NCBI GenBank assembly: GCA_017643495.1
Contig: JAEPNK010000002.1
Coordinates: 1,302,001-1,366,000 of the forward strand
DNA: 64,000 nt
Direction of reading: 5' to 3'
Source of the DNA: Rhizobiaceae bacterium
Lineage (GTDB): Bacteria; Pseudomonadota; Alphaproteobacteria; Rhizobiales; Rhizobiaceae
Part shown: positions 51,854 to 62,646 of the stretch, piece by piece
Layout: every line of letters starts with the position of its first letter
How positions within the stretch are numbered: position 1 is the stretch's first letter
Program-made: the position numbers and the translations under genes
The notes under the pieces: generated by a model
The model's database searches: none
The model's input: only the letters and a program-made list of their open reading frames with translations
What the model was told of the DNA's origin: nothing

Positions 51854-52720
51854 TTACTTGTAGACAATCTCTGGCTGCTCATAGACAGGAGCCTGACAGG
51901 CTGCATCGCTGAGCGCATAGCGCAAGCCGACCCGGCCGGTATGGATGTCTATGCCGCCGTCAAAACCGTAACCCCCGGCTGCAGCACCACCGCCGACGGG
52001 AACACCGCTTCCGAACATCCGGCCACCTTCGATACGGGTAAACGTGTAACCCGCATCAACCGTGGTACGGCAATTGACTGCGTAGGAACCACCGGCATGA
52101 AGGGCCCAGGCAAAACGCCAGCCATCCTCGCCACTGTGGATGAAGTCGTTGTCGTCACATGCGCCGCCGCCGTCACAGGTCTGGTCATTGAGCAGATCGC
52201 CGTAGCTGACATGCGCACCACCGATACCGGCACCGACATAAGCTGTGAAACCGCTTACCGTTCCAAGGTCAACATAGGCGTTGGCCAGGAGAATTGTTGC
52301 TGATTCCAGCTCGGAGTCATCATTGAAATCACAGGTATCAGCAAATCCGTTACACGCTGCACGTGTGGCCGAAGACCCGTCAAAACCGGCAGAGCCGTAA
52401 TAGGCAAGTGTGGCATCAGCCCGCAGGTAATCGGTAATCTGGTAACCGATACCGCCCTGCAGCGACCAGGTTGAATCATATTCTGCCTGTTCGAATGAAC
52501 CGGACAGGGCAGCACCCTGGAAATAGGTAACACCTTCGGACTTGAGTTTTGAGTATCCGATATCGCCACGAATGTACCAGCCACCTGCTATGGGAGTGGG
52601 TACAACTTCAGGCGGCAATGGCTCAAGCGGGGGTTCAGGGATGATATCAGCTGCCTGAACCATAGCGGTAGATGCCATGAGTGCAGCAGCAACGAGAGAC
52701 AAATTTTTCAAGCTGCGCAT
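51854..52720 (-). CDS. outer membrane beta-barrel protein (rhizobial Omp type)
   Basis: A second barrel protein of 288 residues with signal peptide (MRSLKNLSLVAAALMASTAMVQA) and a Pro-rich arm (PEPPLEPLPPEVVPTP) before the barrel, which starts GGWYIRGDIGYS as in the previous gene. GVGL-like strand patterns and a final VGLRYALSDAACQAPVYEQPEIVYK tail follow. The start at 52720 is chosen for the signal peptide; the frame opens at 52756. It is first in a probable two-gene transcript, and a perfect CtrA site lies upstream. Confidence 0.87.
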   Translation of the reverse strand: MRSLKNLSLVAAALMASTAMVQAADIIPEPPLEPLPPEVVPTPIAGGWYIRGDIGYSKLKSEGVTYFQGAALSGSFEQAEYDSTWSLQGGIGYQITDYLRADATLAYYGSAGFDGSSATRAACNGFADTCDFNDDSELESATILLANAYVDLGTVSGFTAYVGAGIGGAHVSYGDLLNDQTCDGGGACDDNDFIHSGEDGWRFAWALHAGGSYAVNCRTTVDAGYTFTRIEGGRMFGSGVPVGGGAAAGGYGFDGGIDIHTGRVGLRYALSDAACQAPVYEQPEIVYK

Positions 52721-52797
52721 TACAACTTCCTTCCTGATGTAAGCCGTGATCGGCATTCTGGGAACTACCCAGTTGGAAGGAAAATGAACGATAATGG

Positions 52798-52812
52798 TTA
52801 AAACGCGCTTAA
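52798..52812. promoter_or_regulatory. perfect CtrA site TTAA-N7-TTAA upstream of omp gene
   Basis: TTAA-AACGCGC-TTAA lies 78 bases before the start codon of the barrel gene. Further TTAA elements follow up to 52855 (GTTAAC, TTAAC), forming a cluster. This fits direct CtrA control of the outer membrane proteins. Confidence 0.6.
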
Positions 52813-52861
52813 CCGTGTTTGTTAAGGTTAATCAAAATGGTTAACAAAAATTAACAAGTAT

Positions 52862-52892
52862 AAAAAAACCCCGTCATGTTCTGACAGGGTTA
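52862..52892 (-). terminator. glmM terminator
   Basis: AACCCCGTCA (52868-52877) pairs with TGACAGGGTT (52883-52892) with one mismatch, and on the minus strand is followed by a run of T (52867-52862). It lies between the glmM stop and the barrel gene promoter. Confidence 0.65.
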
Positions 52893-52922
52893 TTCTTGGT
52901 GAATGCTTGCCGAATTCTGCTC

Positions 52923-54269
52923 TCAGGCAGCAACTTCCCTTACGACATTTGCAATATCGTCCACCACCGATTTCACCATGGCTTCATCATCACACTCGGC
53001 CATGATGCGGATCAACGGTTCTGTCCCCGATGCACGAATGACAAGGCGTCCGGAATTGCCAAGACGGCTCTCTGCATCCTTAACCGCATTCTTCACACGG
53101 TCATCCTCGAGGGGCTTGCCATTGGCATAGCGGACATTGGTCAGCAATTGCGGAACCGGTTCGAATTTGCGGCATACCTCGCTAACCGGCCTGTCAGCCA
53201 TTCGCACACAGGCCAGAACCTGCAAGGCAGCAACCAGACCATCACCGGTGGTCGCAAAATCCGACATGATCATGTGGCCGGATTGTTCACCCCCTAGATT
53301 GTAGCCGTGCTTGCGCATGTGTTCCACAACGTAGCGGTCTCCCACTTTGGTTCGGGCGAGCCCCAGGCCCTGCTCCTTGAGAAACCGCTCAAGGCCCAAG
53401 TTTGACATGACCGTCGCAACCACGCCATTGCCGGAAAGACGCTCACCGGTCTTCCAGAACTCCGATACGGTTGCCATGATCTGGTCACCGTCAATCACAT
53501 TGGAATGCTCGTCGACAATGATGACCCGGTCCGCATCACCATCAAGCGCAATACCGATATCAGCGCGCGTTTCACGCACCTTGTCGCACAGGGCGGCAGT
53601 GCTTGTTGAGCCACAATCAAGGTTGATGTTTGTACCGTTCGGTTTGACCCCGATCGGAACCACTTCTGCACCAAGCTCCCAAAGCGCTTCCGGGGCAACC
53701 TTGTAGGCTGCACCGTTGGCGCAATCCATCACAACCCGCAAACCATCCAGTGACAGGTTGCGGGGCAATGTACGCTTGGCAAATTCGATATAGCGCGCAT
53801 CAACTCCTTCAATGCGCTTGGCGCGTCCGATATCCTTTGCGGACGCAAGTTTTGAATCCAGGGATTCATCGAGCAAGCGCTCAATGCTCATCTCGATTTC
53901 ATCGGAAAGCTTGAAGCCGTCCGGGCCAAACAGCTTGATCCCGTTGTCGCGATACCCGTTATGGGAAGCGGAAATCATCACGCCGATATCAGCCCGCATC
54001 GAGCGCGTCAGCATCGCCACACCTGGTGTGGGCAGCGGCCCAAGCAGCATGACATCCATGCCGGCAGCGGTGAACCCGGCGACAAGGGCATTCTCGATCA
54101 TGTAGCCTGAAAGCCGTGTATCCTTGCCAATCACTACCCGGTGACGATGGTCGCCCCTGCGAAAAGCAATACCGGCAGCCATCCCGACCCGCATTGCAAT
54201 GTCTGCAGTCATTGGAAAGCTGTTCGCCATTCCCCGAATGCCGTCGGTTCCAAAATATTTTCTGCCCAT
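52923..54269 (-). CDS. glmM: phosphoglucosamine mutase
   Basis: GlmM converts glucosamine-6-phosphate to glucosamine-1-phosphate for peptidoglycan and lipopolysaccharide. At 448 residues it is full length, with [16 protein letters not shown] at the start, the phosphoserine loop [14 protein letters not shown], the metal site DGDADR and the phosphate site [10 protein letters not shown] near the end. Start ATG 54269. It follows ftsH on the same strand, an order seen in rhizobia; the pair are separated by a hairpin. Confidence 0.96.
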   Translation of the reverse strand: MGRKYFGTDGIRGMANSFPMTADIAMRVGMAAGIAFRRGDHRHRVVIGKDTRLSGYMIENALVAGFTAAGMDVMLLGPLPTPGVAMLTRSMRADIGVMISASHNGYRDNGIKLFGPDGFKLSDEIEMSIERLLDESLDSKLASAKDIGRAKRIEGVDARYIEFAKRTLPRNLSLDGLRVVMDCANGAAYKVAPEALWELGAEVVPIGVKPNGTNINLDCGSTSTAALCDKVRETRADIGIALDGDADRVIIVDEHSNVIDGDQIMATVSEFWKTGERLSGNGVVATVMSNLGLERFLKEQGLGLARTKVGDRYVVEHMRKHGYNLGGEQSGHMIMSDFATTGDGLVAALQVLACVRMADRPVSEVCRKFEPVPQLLTNVRYANGKPLEDDRVKNAVKDAESRLGNSGRLVIRASGTEPLIRIMAECDDEAMVKSVVDDIANVVREVAA

Positions 54270-54427
54270 GATCCCGTTCCCTGAATCCTGTACCTTGTAT
54301 TGTACGCGCCATGCCGGGCAGGCTGCGCACTCCGGAGGATCCGCAAATCCTGCAAGTTCATACTACAGGCTTGTCCATCCTGCGTTCAAACAGTGTATCG
54401 TAATGTAACATACATTCCCTTAAACAA

Positions 54428-54454
54428 AGGCCACTTCCTGATCGAAAGTGGCCT
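54428..54454 (-). terminator. hairpin between ftsH and glmM
   Basis: AGGCCACTT (54428-54436) pairs with AAGTGGCCT (54446-54454). On the minus strand it is followed by TTTGTTTA, so it may partially end the ftsH transcript before glmM. Confidence 0.5.
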
Positions 54455-54482
54455 ATGGTTAATCGGGAATTATGGCGCTGCC

Positions 54483-56399
54483 TCAGGTCGGCTGGGGCTC
54501 CATGTCGCCAGCCTCGTCACCACCACGCTTCTTGGAACCGGCAGTCGGAACCGCTGACCCGCGTGACGGAGGCTTGCCGGAATCCTCGTCCCGGTTGGGT
54601 GGCTTGCCATTGATAAGGTCGGTAATTTCGCTGCCGGTCAGGGTTTCATACTCAAGCAAGCCCTGAGCCAGCGTTTCCCAGTCCTTTTTCTTTTTGCCGA
54701 GAATCTTGGTGGCGCTTTCATAGGCATCATCAATCAGCCTGCGCACTTCCTTGTCGATCGTCTGTGCTGTCGCCTCGGAAACGTTCTTGGATTGCGCAAC
54801 GGAATGGCCAAGGAATACTTCCTGCTGGTTTTCACCATAAGACACCCGGCCAAGCTCATCGGAAAAGCCCCATTGGGTAATCATGGCACGGGCAAGCTTC
54901 GTCGCCTGCTCGATATCGGAAGCAGCACCGGAAGTGATGTTCTCCTTGCCGAATTTCATTTCCTCGGCGACACGACCGCCCATCATGATTGCCAGTCTGG
55001 AAATCATGTATTTGTAACTCATGGAATACCGGTCGCCCTCGGGCAGTTGCATCACCATGCCAAGTGCCCGGCCGCGCGGAATGATGGTCGCCTTGTGAAC
55101 CGGATCGGAAACCGGCACGTTGAGCGCAACAATCGCATGACCGGATTCATGATAGGCAGTCAGCTCCTTTTCCTCCTGCGTCATGGCAGTGGAACGGCGC
55201 TCGGCACCCATCATTACCTTGTCCTTGGCGTCCTCGAATTCCTGCTGTGTTACCAGGCGGCGATTGCGGCGGGCTGCCATCAGCGCAGCCTCGTTCACAA
55301 GGTTCATGAGGTCGGCACCCGAGAAACCGGGTGTACCACGTGCAAGTACTTTGAGATCCACATTGTCGGCCAGCGGAACCTTGCGGGCATGTACCTTGAG
55401 GATTTTCTCGCGTCCGGAAACATCCGGGTTCGGCACAACGACTTCCCGGTCAAAACGGCCGGGACGCAGAAGCGCGGGGTCAAGTACATCCGGCCGGTTG
55501 GTGGCAGCAATCAGGATAATGCCCTCATTGGCCTCGAAACCGTCCATCTCGACGAGAAGCTGGTTCAGTGTCTGCTCGCGTTCGTCGTTGCCGCCGCCAA
55601 GGCCGGCACCACGATGACGGCCAACCGCATCGATCTCGTCAATGAAGATGATGCATGGCGCATTCTTCTTGGCCTGCTCGAACATGTCACGGACACGGCT
55701 CGCACCGACACCAACAAACATTTCAACAAAATCGGAACCGGAAATAGTGAAGAACGGCACATTTGCCTCACCGGCCACGGCCCGGGCGAGCAAGGTCTTG
55801 CCGGTACCCGGAGGGCCGACCAGCAACACACCATGTGGAATCTTGCCACCAAGGCGCTGGTATTTCTGCGGGTCTTTCAGGAAGTCGACGATTTCCTCCA
55901 GGTCTTCCTTGGCTTCGTCAACACCGGCCACATCCTCAAAGGTTACACGACCGGCTGTTTCGGTCAGCATCTTTGCCTTTGACTTGCCGAACCCCATTGC
56001 CCCGCGGTTCGAACCCTGCATCTGGCGCATGAAGAATATCCAGACGCCGAGAATGATGAACATCGGCAACCAGTTGATGAAGAAGCCGAGAATGGATGAA
56101 CCTTCGTTCGGCGGTGTGCCGAGAATTTCCACACCCCGGTTTTCGAGCTTGCTGACAAGTTCGCTGTCACCCGGATCATAGGTCGAGAAGCGCTCGTTGC
56201 TGTCATAGACACCCGTGATCTGCTGGCCCGAAATCGTGACCGCCTTGACGCGGTTGTTTTCGACCGCATCAAGGAATTTCGAATACGATATCTCGGCGGC
56301 CTTGCCTTGCGGCGAGGGATTCTGGAACAGGTTGAAGAGCGCAATCAGCATGACACCGATGATTGCCCACAAGGCGAGATTTCTGAAATTCGAGTTCAT
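54483..56399 (-). CDS. ftsH: ATP-dependent zinc metalloprotease FtsH
   Basis: FtsH removes membrane proteins and short-lived regulators. This 638-residue protein has two N-terminal membrane helices (about residues 5-22 and 105-125) around a periplasmic domain, then the AAA module with GPPGTGKT, the Walker B and second region of homology, and the zinc protease site HESGHA. The start at 56399 ([11 protein letters not shown]) gives the standard N terminus; the frame reaches 56453. It lies between tilS and glmM. Confidence 0.96.
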   Translation of the reverse strand: MNSNFRNLALWAIIGVMLIALFNLFQNPSPQGKAAEISYSKFLDAVENNRVKAVTISGQQITGVYDSNERFSTYDPGDSELVSKLENRGVEILGTPPNEGSSILGFFINWLPMFIILGVWIFFMRQMQGSNRGAMGFGKSKAKMLTETAGRVTFEDVAGVDEAKEDLEEIVDFLKDPQKYQRLGGKIPHGVLLVGPPGTGKTLLARAVAGEANVPFFTISGSDFVEMFVGVGASRVRDMFEQAKKNAPCIIFIDEIDAVGRHRGAGLGGGNDEREQTLNQLLVEMDGFEANEGIILIAATNRPDVLDPALLRPGRFDREVVVPNPDVSGREKILKVHARKVPLADNVDLKVLARGTPGFSGADLMNLVNEAALMAARRNRRLVTQQEFEDAKDKVMMGAERRSTAMTQEEKELTAYHESGHAIVALNVPVSDPVHKATIIPRGRALGMVMQLPEGDRYSMSYKYMISRLAIMMGGRVAEEMKFGKENITSGAASDIEQATKLARAMITQWGFSDELGRVSYGENQQEVFLGHSVAQSKNVSEATAQTIDKEVRRLIDDAYESATKILGKKKKDWETLAQGLLEYETLTGSEITDLINGKPPNRDEDSGKPPSRGSAVPTAGSKKRGGDEAGDMEPQPT

Positions 56400-56541
56400 G
56401 TACGCTTCCCGGAACTGGTTTAGGGTGCAGTATAGGCGATTTGCCCCATACACACCAACACAAGATTAAATAGGTTCTGTTTGGCCAAATGCCAAGCAAA
56501 ACCCGTGCAATTTTTCGCCCGGCACTGCGGCAAAAATACGC

Positions 56542-57867
56542 TCACGCCTGACGTGATTTCAGCCCGGCGGTTTTTTTCTTCAGCCAGTTGACCAGTTCGA
56601 GCAGTGCAAGATCGTGTTCCGGGCAGTAATGTTCGATCGCCCTGACCGCCAGTGAGACCTTGAGTTTTTCAGGCAACCGGAAGCCGTGAACAAATGGCAG
56701 GGTCATGTCGTCACCATCGGCAGACAGATACGGCGTTGAACCCAGTACCGGCCGGGGTTTCACATCGAGTTTCCGGCCAAGCAACTGTTCGAACTGCTTC
56801 AATTGGGCAGGCGTGGGAGCCGAGCAGAAATAAGAAACGTTTGCATTGTTCTCGATTGCCACCCTTCCGTCCCACAAGACCTGTTCACCGGGCGCAATGA
56901 GAAGCGCCGGCAGGTTTCTGGTTTCGCGGTAGAAGCGGAACCGGTTGCCAACCCGTTCGATAACCGCATTGCCCGCAGTCATGCGCTCACCATTGGCAAG
57001 TTCGAGGACCCGCGAAACAATGTCTGTCGACACGAAATACTCACCCCCCCCTGAAATCGCAATGGCCACTTGCAGGGCGAGAAATTTCAGCGGATCGGGC
57101 CTTTCCGCCATGGCGTCGGCAGACAGGCCGTATACCGGTCCCTGGTCAATGCCGAGATTGCCCGACAGAAATTCGGCAGTCTCGATGGCAAGCTGCTTGC
57201 GATAACGGCCCATCAGGTCGCCGAACCTGCAAAGGCTGCGAATGCGCGGTTCATCATCACCGATGTCGCGGCGAATGCGCACTCGCTCATACGCGCTGTC
57301 CTGGTTGCTCGGGTCCTCGATCCAGCTCTGGTTCATCTCCGACAGATAGTCGCGCAACGCCTGACGCGTAACACCAAGCAGCGGGCGCCTCAGCAGGGTG
57401 CCTTCCGGCAGAACGGTCATCCGTGACATGCCCGACAATCCCCTGCCCCCGGATGAAGCATCACCGCGCAGGCTGCGCATCAGGATCGTTTCAGCCTGGT
57501 CATTGGCCGTATGACCGGCGAGGATTGTCCCCGCACCTGTGTCGCACGCATATTCTTCCAGTAGCCTGTAACGGGCTGAACGGGCAGCTTGTGAAATGCC
57601 GCTGACCGGCTTGATGCCGTCCCAGGCAAGTGTGATATGCGGCAGGTTGAGGGCCTCGCTGACACCGGCAACAAACGCCGCTTCCGCCGCAGCTTCCGGG
57701 CGCAGGCCGTGATCGACCGTGACCACCTGCAATTCGACCTTCCGGGTCTGTGCCCAGGAAGCGGCAAGCAGCAGGAGCGCAATGGAGTCACTGCCCCCCG
57801 AAACGGCAACGAGTACCGGCTGGTCGGTCGCCACTTCCTGAAAAAGAAGTCTGGGATTTAGCGTCAA
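56542..57867 (-). CDS. tilS: tRNA(Ile)-lysidine synthetase
   Basis: TilS attaches lysine to C34 of tRNA-Ile2(CAU), changing its reading to AUA. The 441-residue protein has the PP-loop SGGSDSIALLLLA at the start, the lysine/tRNA site in GHTANDQAETILMRSLRG, and a C-terminal region of the longer bacterial type. Start ATG 57867 fits. It is encoded 40 bases after the cpoB stop; the substrate tRNA is probably the gene at 2206-2282. Confidence 0.93.
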   Translation of the reverse strand: MTLNPRLLFQEVATDQPVLVAVSGGSDSIALLLLAASWAQTRKVELQVVTVDHGLRPEAAAEAAFVAGVSEALNLPHITLAWDGIKPVSGISQAARSARYRLLEEYACDTGAGTILAGHTANDQAETILMRSLRGDASSGGRGLSGMSRMTVLPEGTLLRRPLLGVTRQALRDYLSEMNQSWIEDPSNQDSAYERVRIRRDIGDDEPRIRSLCRFGDLMGRYRKQLAIETAEFLSGNLGIDQGPVYGLSADAMAERPDPLKFLALQVAIAISGGGEYFVSTDIVSRVLELANGERMTAGNAVIERVGNRFRFYRETRNLPALLIAPGEQVLWDGRVAIENNANVSYFCSAPTPAQLKQFEQLLGRKLDVKPRPVLGSTPYLSADGDDMTLPFVHGFRLPEKLKVSLAVRAIEHYCPEHDLALLELVNWLKKKTAGLKSRQA

Positions 57868-57907
57868 TGAAACATCTTTCCCGGCTTCGGGCCGGCATGG
57901 GTGGAAA

Positions 57908-58924
57908 TCAGTTTATGCTGCACCGGGCGGCCTGTTGTTCGTAAACAACATTGCGGCGCACGGCACTGGAGGCGTTCGGGTATTTGACAAGCACTTCGGC
58001 AAATGTCGCACAGGCAAGCTCACGCTGTTCAAGCCCGGCAATCGCAACGCCCAGCTTGAGCAGGGATTGCGGCCCGAACTTTGAATTCGGCCAGCGCTTG
58101 TGGGCATCAAGATAGGTTTTGGCTGCAAGCTGGAATTGTTTGCGCCCGAGGTAGCTTTCCCCAAGCCAGAACCGGGCTTCCGGCATGCGAGGATGGTTTT
58201 CATAGCGTTCGGAAAATGACACAAGTGCCTTTTCCGCATCTTCATAGCGGCCACTCTGCACCAGGCGATAACCGGCATCGAACAAGCCGTCCGGATCATC
58301 GGGCAGGGACATATCAAGGCTCGCAGTATTCTCGCCGCCCAGTTCAAGCGGACGGCCAATCTCGCTGTCGATGATATTGCCGTTCTGGTCAAACTGGATG
58401 GTGCCGAGCGTGCCGCTGCCATCATTGGCAAGCCCGGGTTCACCTTCATAGATTTCCACACCGTCAATGGTTCTCTTGGCAGTTTCCTGTTCCTGCGCTG
58501 ATCCGTTGTCGGGTTTCATGGGTGGCTGGGGAAGTGTCGTACTGGAATTTCCGTCTGAACCGGCAATGGAGTTTGACTGCTCAGACGGCTGTGGCTTTTC
58601 CAGGCTTTGTTCTCCCGAATTGTCGGCAAGGTTGTCACCAACGGTGGAACCACCCGCATCACCGCTTTTGTCTTCAAGCTCGCGAAGCCGGTAATCATTG
58701 TCTTCTTGCGTCCGGCGCAATTGCTCCTGCAGTTCGAGCAGCTGGAACGTCAGTTCTTCAATCTTTCCGGTCAGTTGGCGAACCTGTTCTTCAAGAACGC
58801 TTACCCGGTAAGAGACATCATTTGACTGGCCTTGCACGCCCGGCGCTGCGGGCTGCAGGGTCTGTGCATGAACAGGCGCTGCAAGGAGCGCTGCCATACA
58901 GACTGGCAATATGAGTTTGTGCAT
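57908..58924 (-). CDS. cpoB: CpoB/YbgF, cell division coordinator of the Tol system
   Basis: This 338-residue periplasmic protein has a signal peptide (residues 1-22), a coiled coil (about 30-95, VSVLEEQVRQLTGKIEELTFQ type), a Ser/Asn-rich linker, and C-terminal TPR repeats (from about 215, with LFDAGYRLVQSGRYEDAEKALVSF and SYLGRKQFQLAAKTYLDAHKRW). CpoB couples TolA to peptidoglycan synthesis. The start at 58924 gives the signal peptide; the frame opens at 58966. It follows pal after a terminator. Confidence 0.9.
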   Translation of the reverse strand: MHKLILPVCMAALLAAPVHAQTLQPAAPGVQGQSNDVSYRVSVLEEQVRQLTGKIEELTFQLLELQEQLRRTQEDNDYRLRELEDKSGDAGGSTVGDNLADNSGEQSLEKPQPSEQSNSIAGSDGNSSTTLPQPPMKPDNGSAQEQETAKRTIDGVEIYEGEPGLANDGSGTLGTIQFDQNGNIIDSEIGRPLELGGENTASLDMSLPDDPDGLFDAGYRLVQSGRYEDAEKALVSFSERYENHPRMPEARFWLGESYLGRKQFQLAAKTYLDAHKRWPNSKFGPQSLLKLGVAIAGLEQRELACATFAEVLVKYPNASSAVRRNVVYEQQAARCSIN

Positions 58925-59030
58925 CTGGAATTCACCCGTTTCTAGTGTTTTCAGCACGTCGAACATAAAGATCGACCCAAACTTTTCAACAATTCCATGT
59001 CATAATTTGGATGAACCGTCCGTGAACAGA

Positions 59031-59055
59031 AAAAGGGCGGCTCATGGGGCCGCCC
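59031..59055 (-). terminator. terminator after pal
   Basis: GGGCGGC (59035-59041) pairs with GCCGCCC (59049-59055); on the minus strand the hairpin is followed by TTTT (59034-59031). Confidence 0.75.
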
Positions 59056-59093
59056 CTTGAATTTTCTGGCCGCTTTTCAGCGGCAACTTGCGG

Positions 59094-59594
59094 TCAGCCC
59101 TGCGGCGCGGCAAGCACGGTTACAGCGCGACGGTTCTGTGACCAGCACGAAATGTCGTTACAAACCGCAACCGGACGTTCCTTGCCGAAGGAAATGGTAC
59201 GGATACGGCTGCCCGGCACTCCTTGTGAGGCAAGGAAATCACGGGTTGCCGCTGCACGGCGTGCGCCGAGTGCAAGGTTGTATTCACGCGTGCCGCGCTC
59301 GTCTGCGTGGCCCTCAACCGTTACCGGATAGTTCGGATAGCGGACAAGCCACTGTGCCTGCTTGGTAAGCGTGGCGCGGGCCTGTGGCGTAAGGATGGAA
59401 GAATCCGTCTCGAAGAAGACACGGTCACCGACGTTGACGGTAAAGTCCTGCTGGGAGCCAGGCGTGGCACCATTGAGGCCAAGCTGGCCGGAATTGTCCG
59501 GAAGATTGTTTTTCTTTGCACAACCGGCAACGGCAAGCCCGATGGCCAGCGCGAGGAAAGCAGGTGATTTGAGAATGGACGCTGCAGCAGACAT
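59094..59594 (-). CDS. pal: Pal, peptidoglycan-associated lipoprotein
   Basis: Pal links the outer membrane to peptidoglycan and meets TolB. This 166-residue lipoprotein has a lipobox in the N-terminal signal (LAVAGC, lipidated Cys) and the OmpA-like peptidoglycan-binding domain with GHADERGTREYNLALGARRA. Start ATG 59594 is preferred with AGGAG upstream; GTG 59600 is an alternative. A terminator separates it from tolB, so it may have its own promoter. Confidence 0.95.
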   Translation of the reverse strand: MSAAASILKSPAFLALAIGLAVAGCAKKNNLPDNSGQLGLNGATPGSQQDFTVNVGDRVFFETDSSILTPQARATLTKQAQWLVRYPNYPVTVEGHADERGTREYNLALGARRAAATRDFLASQGVPGSRIRTISFGKERPVAVCNDISCWSQNRRAVTVLAAPQG

Positions 59595-59750
59595 TGACAC
59601 GTCGCTCCTTTGAATTTTCTTTTCGAATGTAATAATCTGTTCAGGTTAACTTCAGTTCAAGAAACGGGGTAAACAATTCCTTAACGCGATGCGCCTGTTT
59701 CTCTACAATCACCTGTTACTTGAGGCGTGTCATCAACACGCCAATATGTC

Positions 59751-59779
59751 AAAAACGCGGCAAGCCTTCACTTGCCGCG
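59751..59779 (-). terminator. tolB terminator
   Basis: CGCGGCAAG (59756-59764) pairs with CTTGCCGCG (59771-59779) around CCTTCA, followed on the minus strand by TTTTT. It ends the tolQRAB transcript before pal. Confidence 0.8.
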
Positions 59780-59790
59780 CATGTGTTGCA

Positions 59791-61092
59791 TCAATCCAAC
59801 AGTGGTGACCACGCCGGATCTGAGGCAAAGGCAGGGGTCGGAATCTGCCGTTCATTCTTCCCCGTAAGGTCAATCGAGTAGAGTTTCGGACCACCGCCCG
59901 CACCCCTCGTTTCCCGGAAGAACATCAATACACGTCCGTTCGGAGCCCAGGTTGGCCCCTCATTGTGAAAGCCCTCAGTAAGGATCCGTTCACCGGAGCC
60001 ATCCGCATTCATCACCCCGATCAGGAATTGGCCGCCCGCCTGTTTTGTAAAGGCAATCAGGTCACCGCGTGGCGACCACACAGGCGTTGAATAACGTCCG
60101 TTTCCGAACGAAATCCGGCGCGGCTCGCCGCCCGATGCGGGCATCACATACAATTGCTGACGTCCGCCCCGGTCGGATTCGAAGACCACTTGGGAGCCAT
60201 CAGGCGAATAGGAAGGGGCAGTATCAATTGCCGAGGAATTGGTCAGCCGGGTTGTGTTCCGCGACCGCAAATCCATCGTGTAGATGTTTGCATTCCCGCC
60301 CTGTTGCAGGCTCATGATCACTTTCTGCCCGTCCGGTGAGAAGCGCGGTGAAAACGTCATGCCGGGGAAGTTCCCGACAACTTCACGCTGCCCGGTCTCG
60401 ATCTGGAGAAGATACACTCGTGGCTGGCCACCTTCGAACGACATGTATGTGATTTCCTGCCTTGTGGGAGAAAACCGTGGTGTCAGTACCAGGTCACTGC
60501 CGCGTGTCAGGGTGCGCACATTCGCGCCGTCCTGATCCATGATCGCAAGCCGCTTCACGCGCTTGTCCTTTGGCCCTGTCTCGTCAACAAAAACAACCCG
60601 GGTGTCAAAATACCCTTTTTCCCCGGTCAGCGCCTCGTAGATCTTGTCGGATATGATATGCGCAGACCGACGCCAGAATTCCGGCTGGATATCATAGCGC
60701 TCGCCCGCAAGTTGCGAGGCACCGAAAATGTCCCATAGCCTGAATTCCGCCCGAAGCTTGCCGTCCGGCAGTTTCGTGACTTGCCCGTTTACAAGCGCTT
60801 GCGCATTGATCGAACGCCAGTCCTCGTACTTCGGAGGTGTATTGAAATCCAGATCGTTCTGAAGGAAAGCCGCCTTGTCGATCAGGTTGAAAAGGCCGGA
60901 GTTGCGCAGGTTGTCACGTATGACCTGAACCACTTGTGCGGCCACCGGGTCGCCCTTGAAATCCATGATTGCCATCGGCAATGGCTCGACATTGCCTTTG
61001 GTGATATCGAATTCAATCCGCGCATGAGCAATATTGACCGCTGCCAGGAAGGCAACGCATAGGGCTGAAAGGCGGAGGAAAAATCTGTTCAT
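59791..61092 (-). CDS. tolB: TolB, periplasmic beta-propeller of the Tol-Pal system
   Basis: TolB binds Pal and TolA. The 433-residue protein has a signal peptide (residues 1-25), an N-terminal alpha/beta domain and a six-bladed propeller with repeated [18 protein letters not shown]-type and [18 protein letters not shown]-type blades. The start at 61092 ([12 protein letters not shown]) gives the signal; the frame opens at 61164. It lies 23 bases after tolA. Confidence 0.96.
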   Translation of the reverse strand: MNRFFLRLSALCVAFLAAVNIAHARIEFDITKGNVEPLPMAIMDFKGDPVAAQVVQVIRDNLRNSGLFNLIDKAAFLQNDLDFNTPPKYEDWRSINAQALVNGQVTKLPDGKLRAEFRLWDIFGASQLAGERYDIQPEFWRRSAHIISDKIYEALTGEKGYFDTRVVFVDETGPKDKRVKRLAIMDQDGANVRTLTRGSDLVLTPRFSPTRQEITYMSFEGGQPRVYLLQIETGQREVVGNFPGMTFSPRFSPDGQKVIMSLQQGGNANIYTMDLRSRNTTRLTNSSAIDTAPSYSPDGSQVVFESDRGGRQQLYVMPASGGEPRRISFGNGRYSTPVWSPRGDLIAFTKQAGGQFLIGVMNADGSGERILTEGFHNEGPTWAPNGRVLMFFRETRGAGGGPKLYSIDLTGKNERQIPTPAFASDPAWSPLLD

Positions 61093-61115
61093 GTCAAAAC
61101 CTCTGCAATAATGGC

Positions 61116-62165
61116 TTACTGGAACATCTGGGCAGGATAGAAGGTCGGAACGACCTCGGCCCATGTTTCATATTTGTCTTTGGGCAGGAAATCATATGGG
61201 GCACAACGCTTGACATAGCGCAGTATGTCACGTGGGAAACGCGCGCGTTCCTCTGCGGTTCCCCCGGTCGGCCCGGCTTTTGCATCAATGACGTTGCCAT
61301 TGCGATCAAGCCGCATGATGACCTTGATCCGCAAATCTTCCGAAATGCGGCGTCCGGCAATCCCGGTCGAACATTGTGTAATGGCTGCAATCAACGCATC
61401 CATTTCACTCTGGGAAAGTTTTTCCGCGTTTCCCCGGCGTGCACCAAGTGCAGCGGTTTGCGTGCTGGTTTTTGCACCACCACCGGCAGATTCCGCCTTG
61501 TTCACCTTGTTCTTGACGGCAACATCTTCCTGCTTCTCCGTTCCGTTGGTCTGGCCACCCGACTCGCGGATCAATTCCTCAACTTTCTTGCGTTCGTTTG
61601 TCTTGGCAACGGTCGGCTTTGGCGGCGTCGGTTTCACGGACGGCACAGGAACCGTATCCGGCAGTTTGGCAAACTGCTCGCCTTCCAGTGGCTGTTCAGG
61701 AGAATCCGCTGGTGTTTCCGGCGTAATGTCTGCCTTGGGCTGTGGCGCAGCAGCAACCTCGGTTGTTTCAACCGGGGTCTTGGCTTCTTCCTTCACCGGC
61801 TCTGGCTTGGGTTCCGGTTTGGGAGCCGGAGCCTCGGCTTTTGGAGGCGCTTCAGCCTTTTCAACCGGAACAGGGGATTCGCGCTCGGCATTTTCAACCG
61901 GCTTGCTGTCTATTTCCTTGTCCCCGACATTTTGGGCCTCGGGTTTTGGCGTTTCCCTCTTGGTTGGCGTCGGCGCGGATTTTTCGGCAATCTCCGCTTC
62001 TTCGGCACCTTTTACCGTTTTTGTGATTTCCTCAATCGGCACGATGTCAACGGGCAACGCTTCCACGTCCTGAACCTTGAGAGCTTCAGGAGAGGTAAGC
62101 GACACCAGTCCCCACGTCAGGATCACGACATGAGCTGCGCTCGAAAGGGTGAAACCAAGTTTCAT
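61116..62165 (-). CDS. tolA: TolA
   Basis: TolA spans the periplasm from the TolQR motor to Pal-TolB. This 349-residue protein has an N-terminal membrane helix (about residues 5-25), a long Pro/Glu/Lys/Ala-rich region (about 45-240, repeated [15 protein letters not shown]-like pattern), and a folded C-terminal TonB-like domain (from about 255, [16 protein letters not shown]...). The charged Pro-rich middle is of the rhizobial kind. Start ATG 62165 follows tolR by 16 bases. Confidence 0.92.
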   Translation of the reverse strand: MKLGFTLSSAAHVVILTWGLVSLTSPEALKVQDVEALPVDIVPIEEITKTVKGAEEAEIAEKSAPTPTKRETPKPEAQNVGDKEIDSKPVENAERESPVPVEKAEAPPKAEAPAPKPEPKPEPVKEEAKTPVETTEVAAAPQPKADITPETPADSPEQPLEGEQFAKLPDTVPVPSVKPTPPKPTVAKTNERKKVEELIRESGGQTNGTEKQEDVAVKNKVNKAESAGGGAKTSTQTAALGARRGNAEKLSQSEMDALIAAITQCSTGIAGRRISEDLRIKVIMRLDRNGNVIDAKAGPTGGTAEERARFPRDILRYVKRCAPYDFLPKDKYETWAEVVPTFYPAQMFQ

Positions 62166-62181
62166 TGGCTGTTATCAAAAC

Positions 62182-62634
62182 CTACTGGTTGGTTTGTTCT
62201 TGCAAAGTCACAAGCCCGATCCGGGTATATCCGGCAGCGGAAATACGCGCCATCAGCTTCATCACCGTACCGTAATCTGCTGTGCGGTCCCCGCGAACAT
62301 AGATACGCTCGTCATAGCCGTTGGTTGCAATTGCCTGCAGTTTGGCAATCACTTCATCCTCGGCAATTTCGTCTTCCTGAATGAACACCCGGCCGTCTTC
62401 ATTGACGGAAATCGTGATCGGCTGGGTTTCTGCATTGAGAGCTTTCGCCTGTGTTTCCGGAAGGTCAATGGGAACACCTACCGTCAGCAATGGTGCTGCC
62501 ACCATGAAGATGATCAGCAACACGAGCATGACATCAACAAACGGTGTCACATTGATCTCGCTTACCGGTGCATGACGGCGCGCACGGCGTCTCCTGCTTC
62601 CGCCTCCACCACCGGTTCCTACGGACATACCCAT
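62182..62634 (-). CDS. tolR: TolR
   Basis: TolR is the periplasmic-anchored part of the proton-driven TolQR motor. The 150-residue ExbD/TolR-family protein has a short Gly/Arg-rich start, one membrane helix with the motif EINVTPFVDVMLVLLIIFMV carrying the functional Asp, and a C-terminal periplasmic domain. It lies 12 bases after tolQ and 16 before tolA. Confidence 0.95.
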   Translation of the reverse strand: MGMSVGTGGGGGSRRRRARRHAPVSEINVTPFVDVMLVLLIIFMVAAPLLTVGVPIDLPETQAKALNAETQPITISVNEDGRVFIQEDEIAEDEVIAKLQAIATNGYDERIYVRGDRTADYGTVMKLMARISAAGYTRIGLVTLQEQTNQ

Positions 62635-62646
62635 AACCGGCCTGCC

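Noticed and set aside
54792-55982. Long plus-strand frame of about 396 codons inside ftsH
   Set aside because: It is antisense to the conserved ftsH coding sequence and lacks a ribosome site and known homology pattern.
61374-62384. Long plus-strand frame of 336 codons inside tolA
   Set aside because: It is the antisense shadow of the low-complexity tolA gene; no start signal and no recognisable product.
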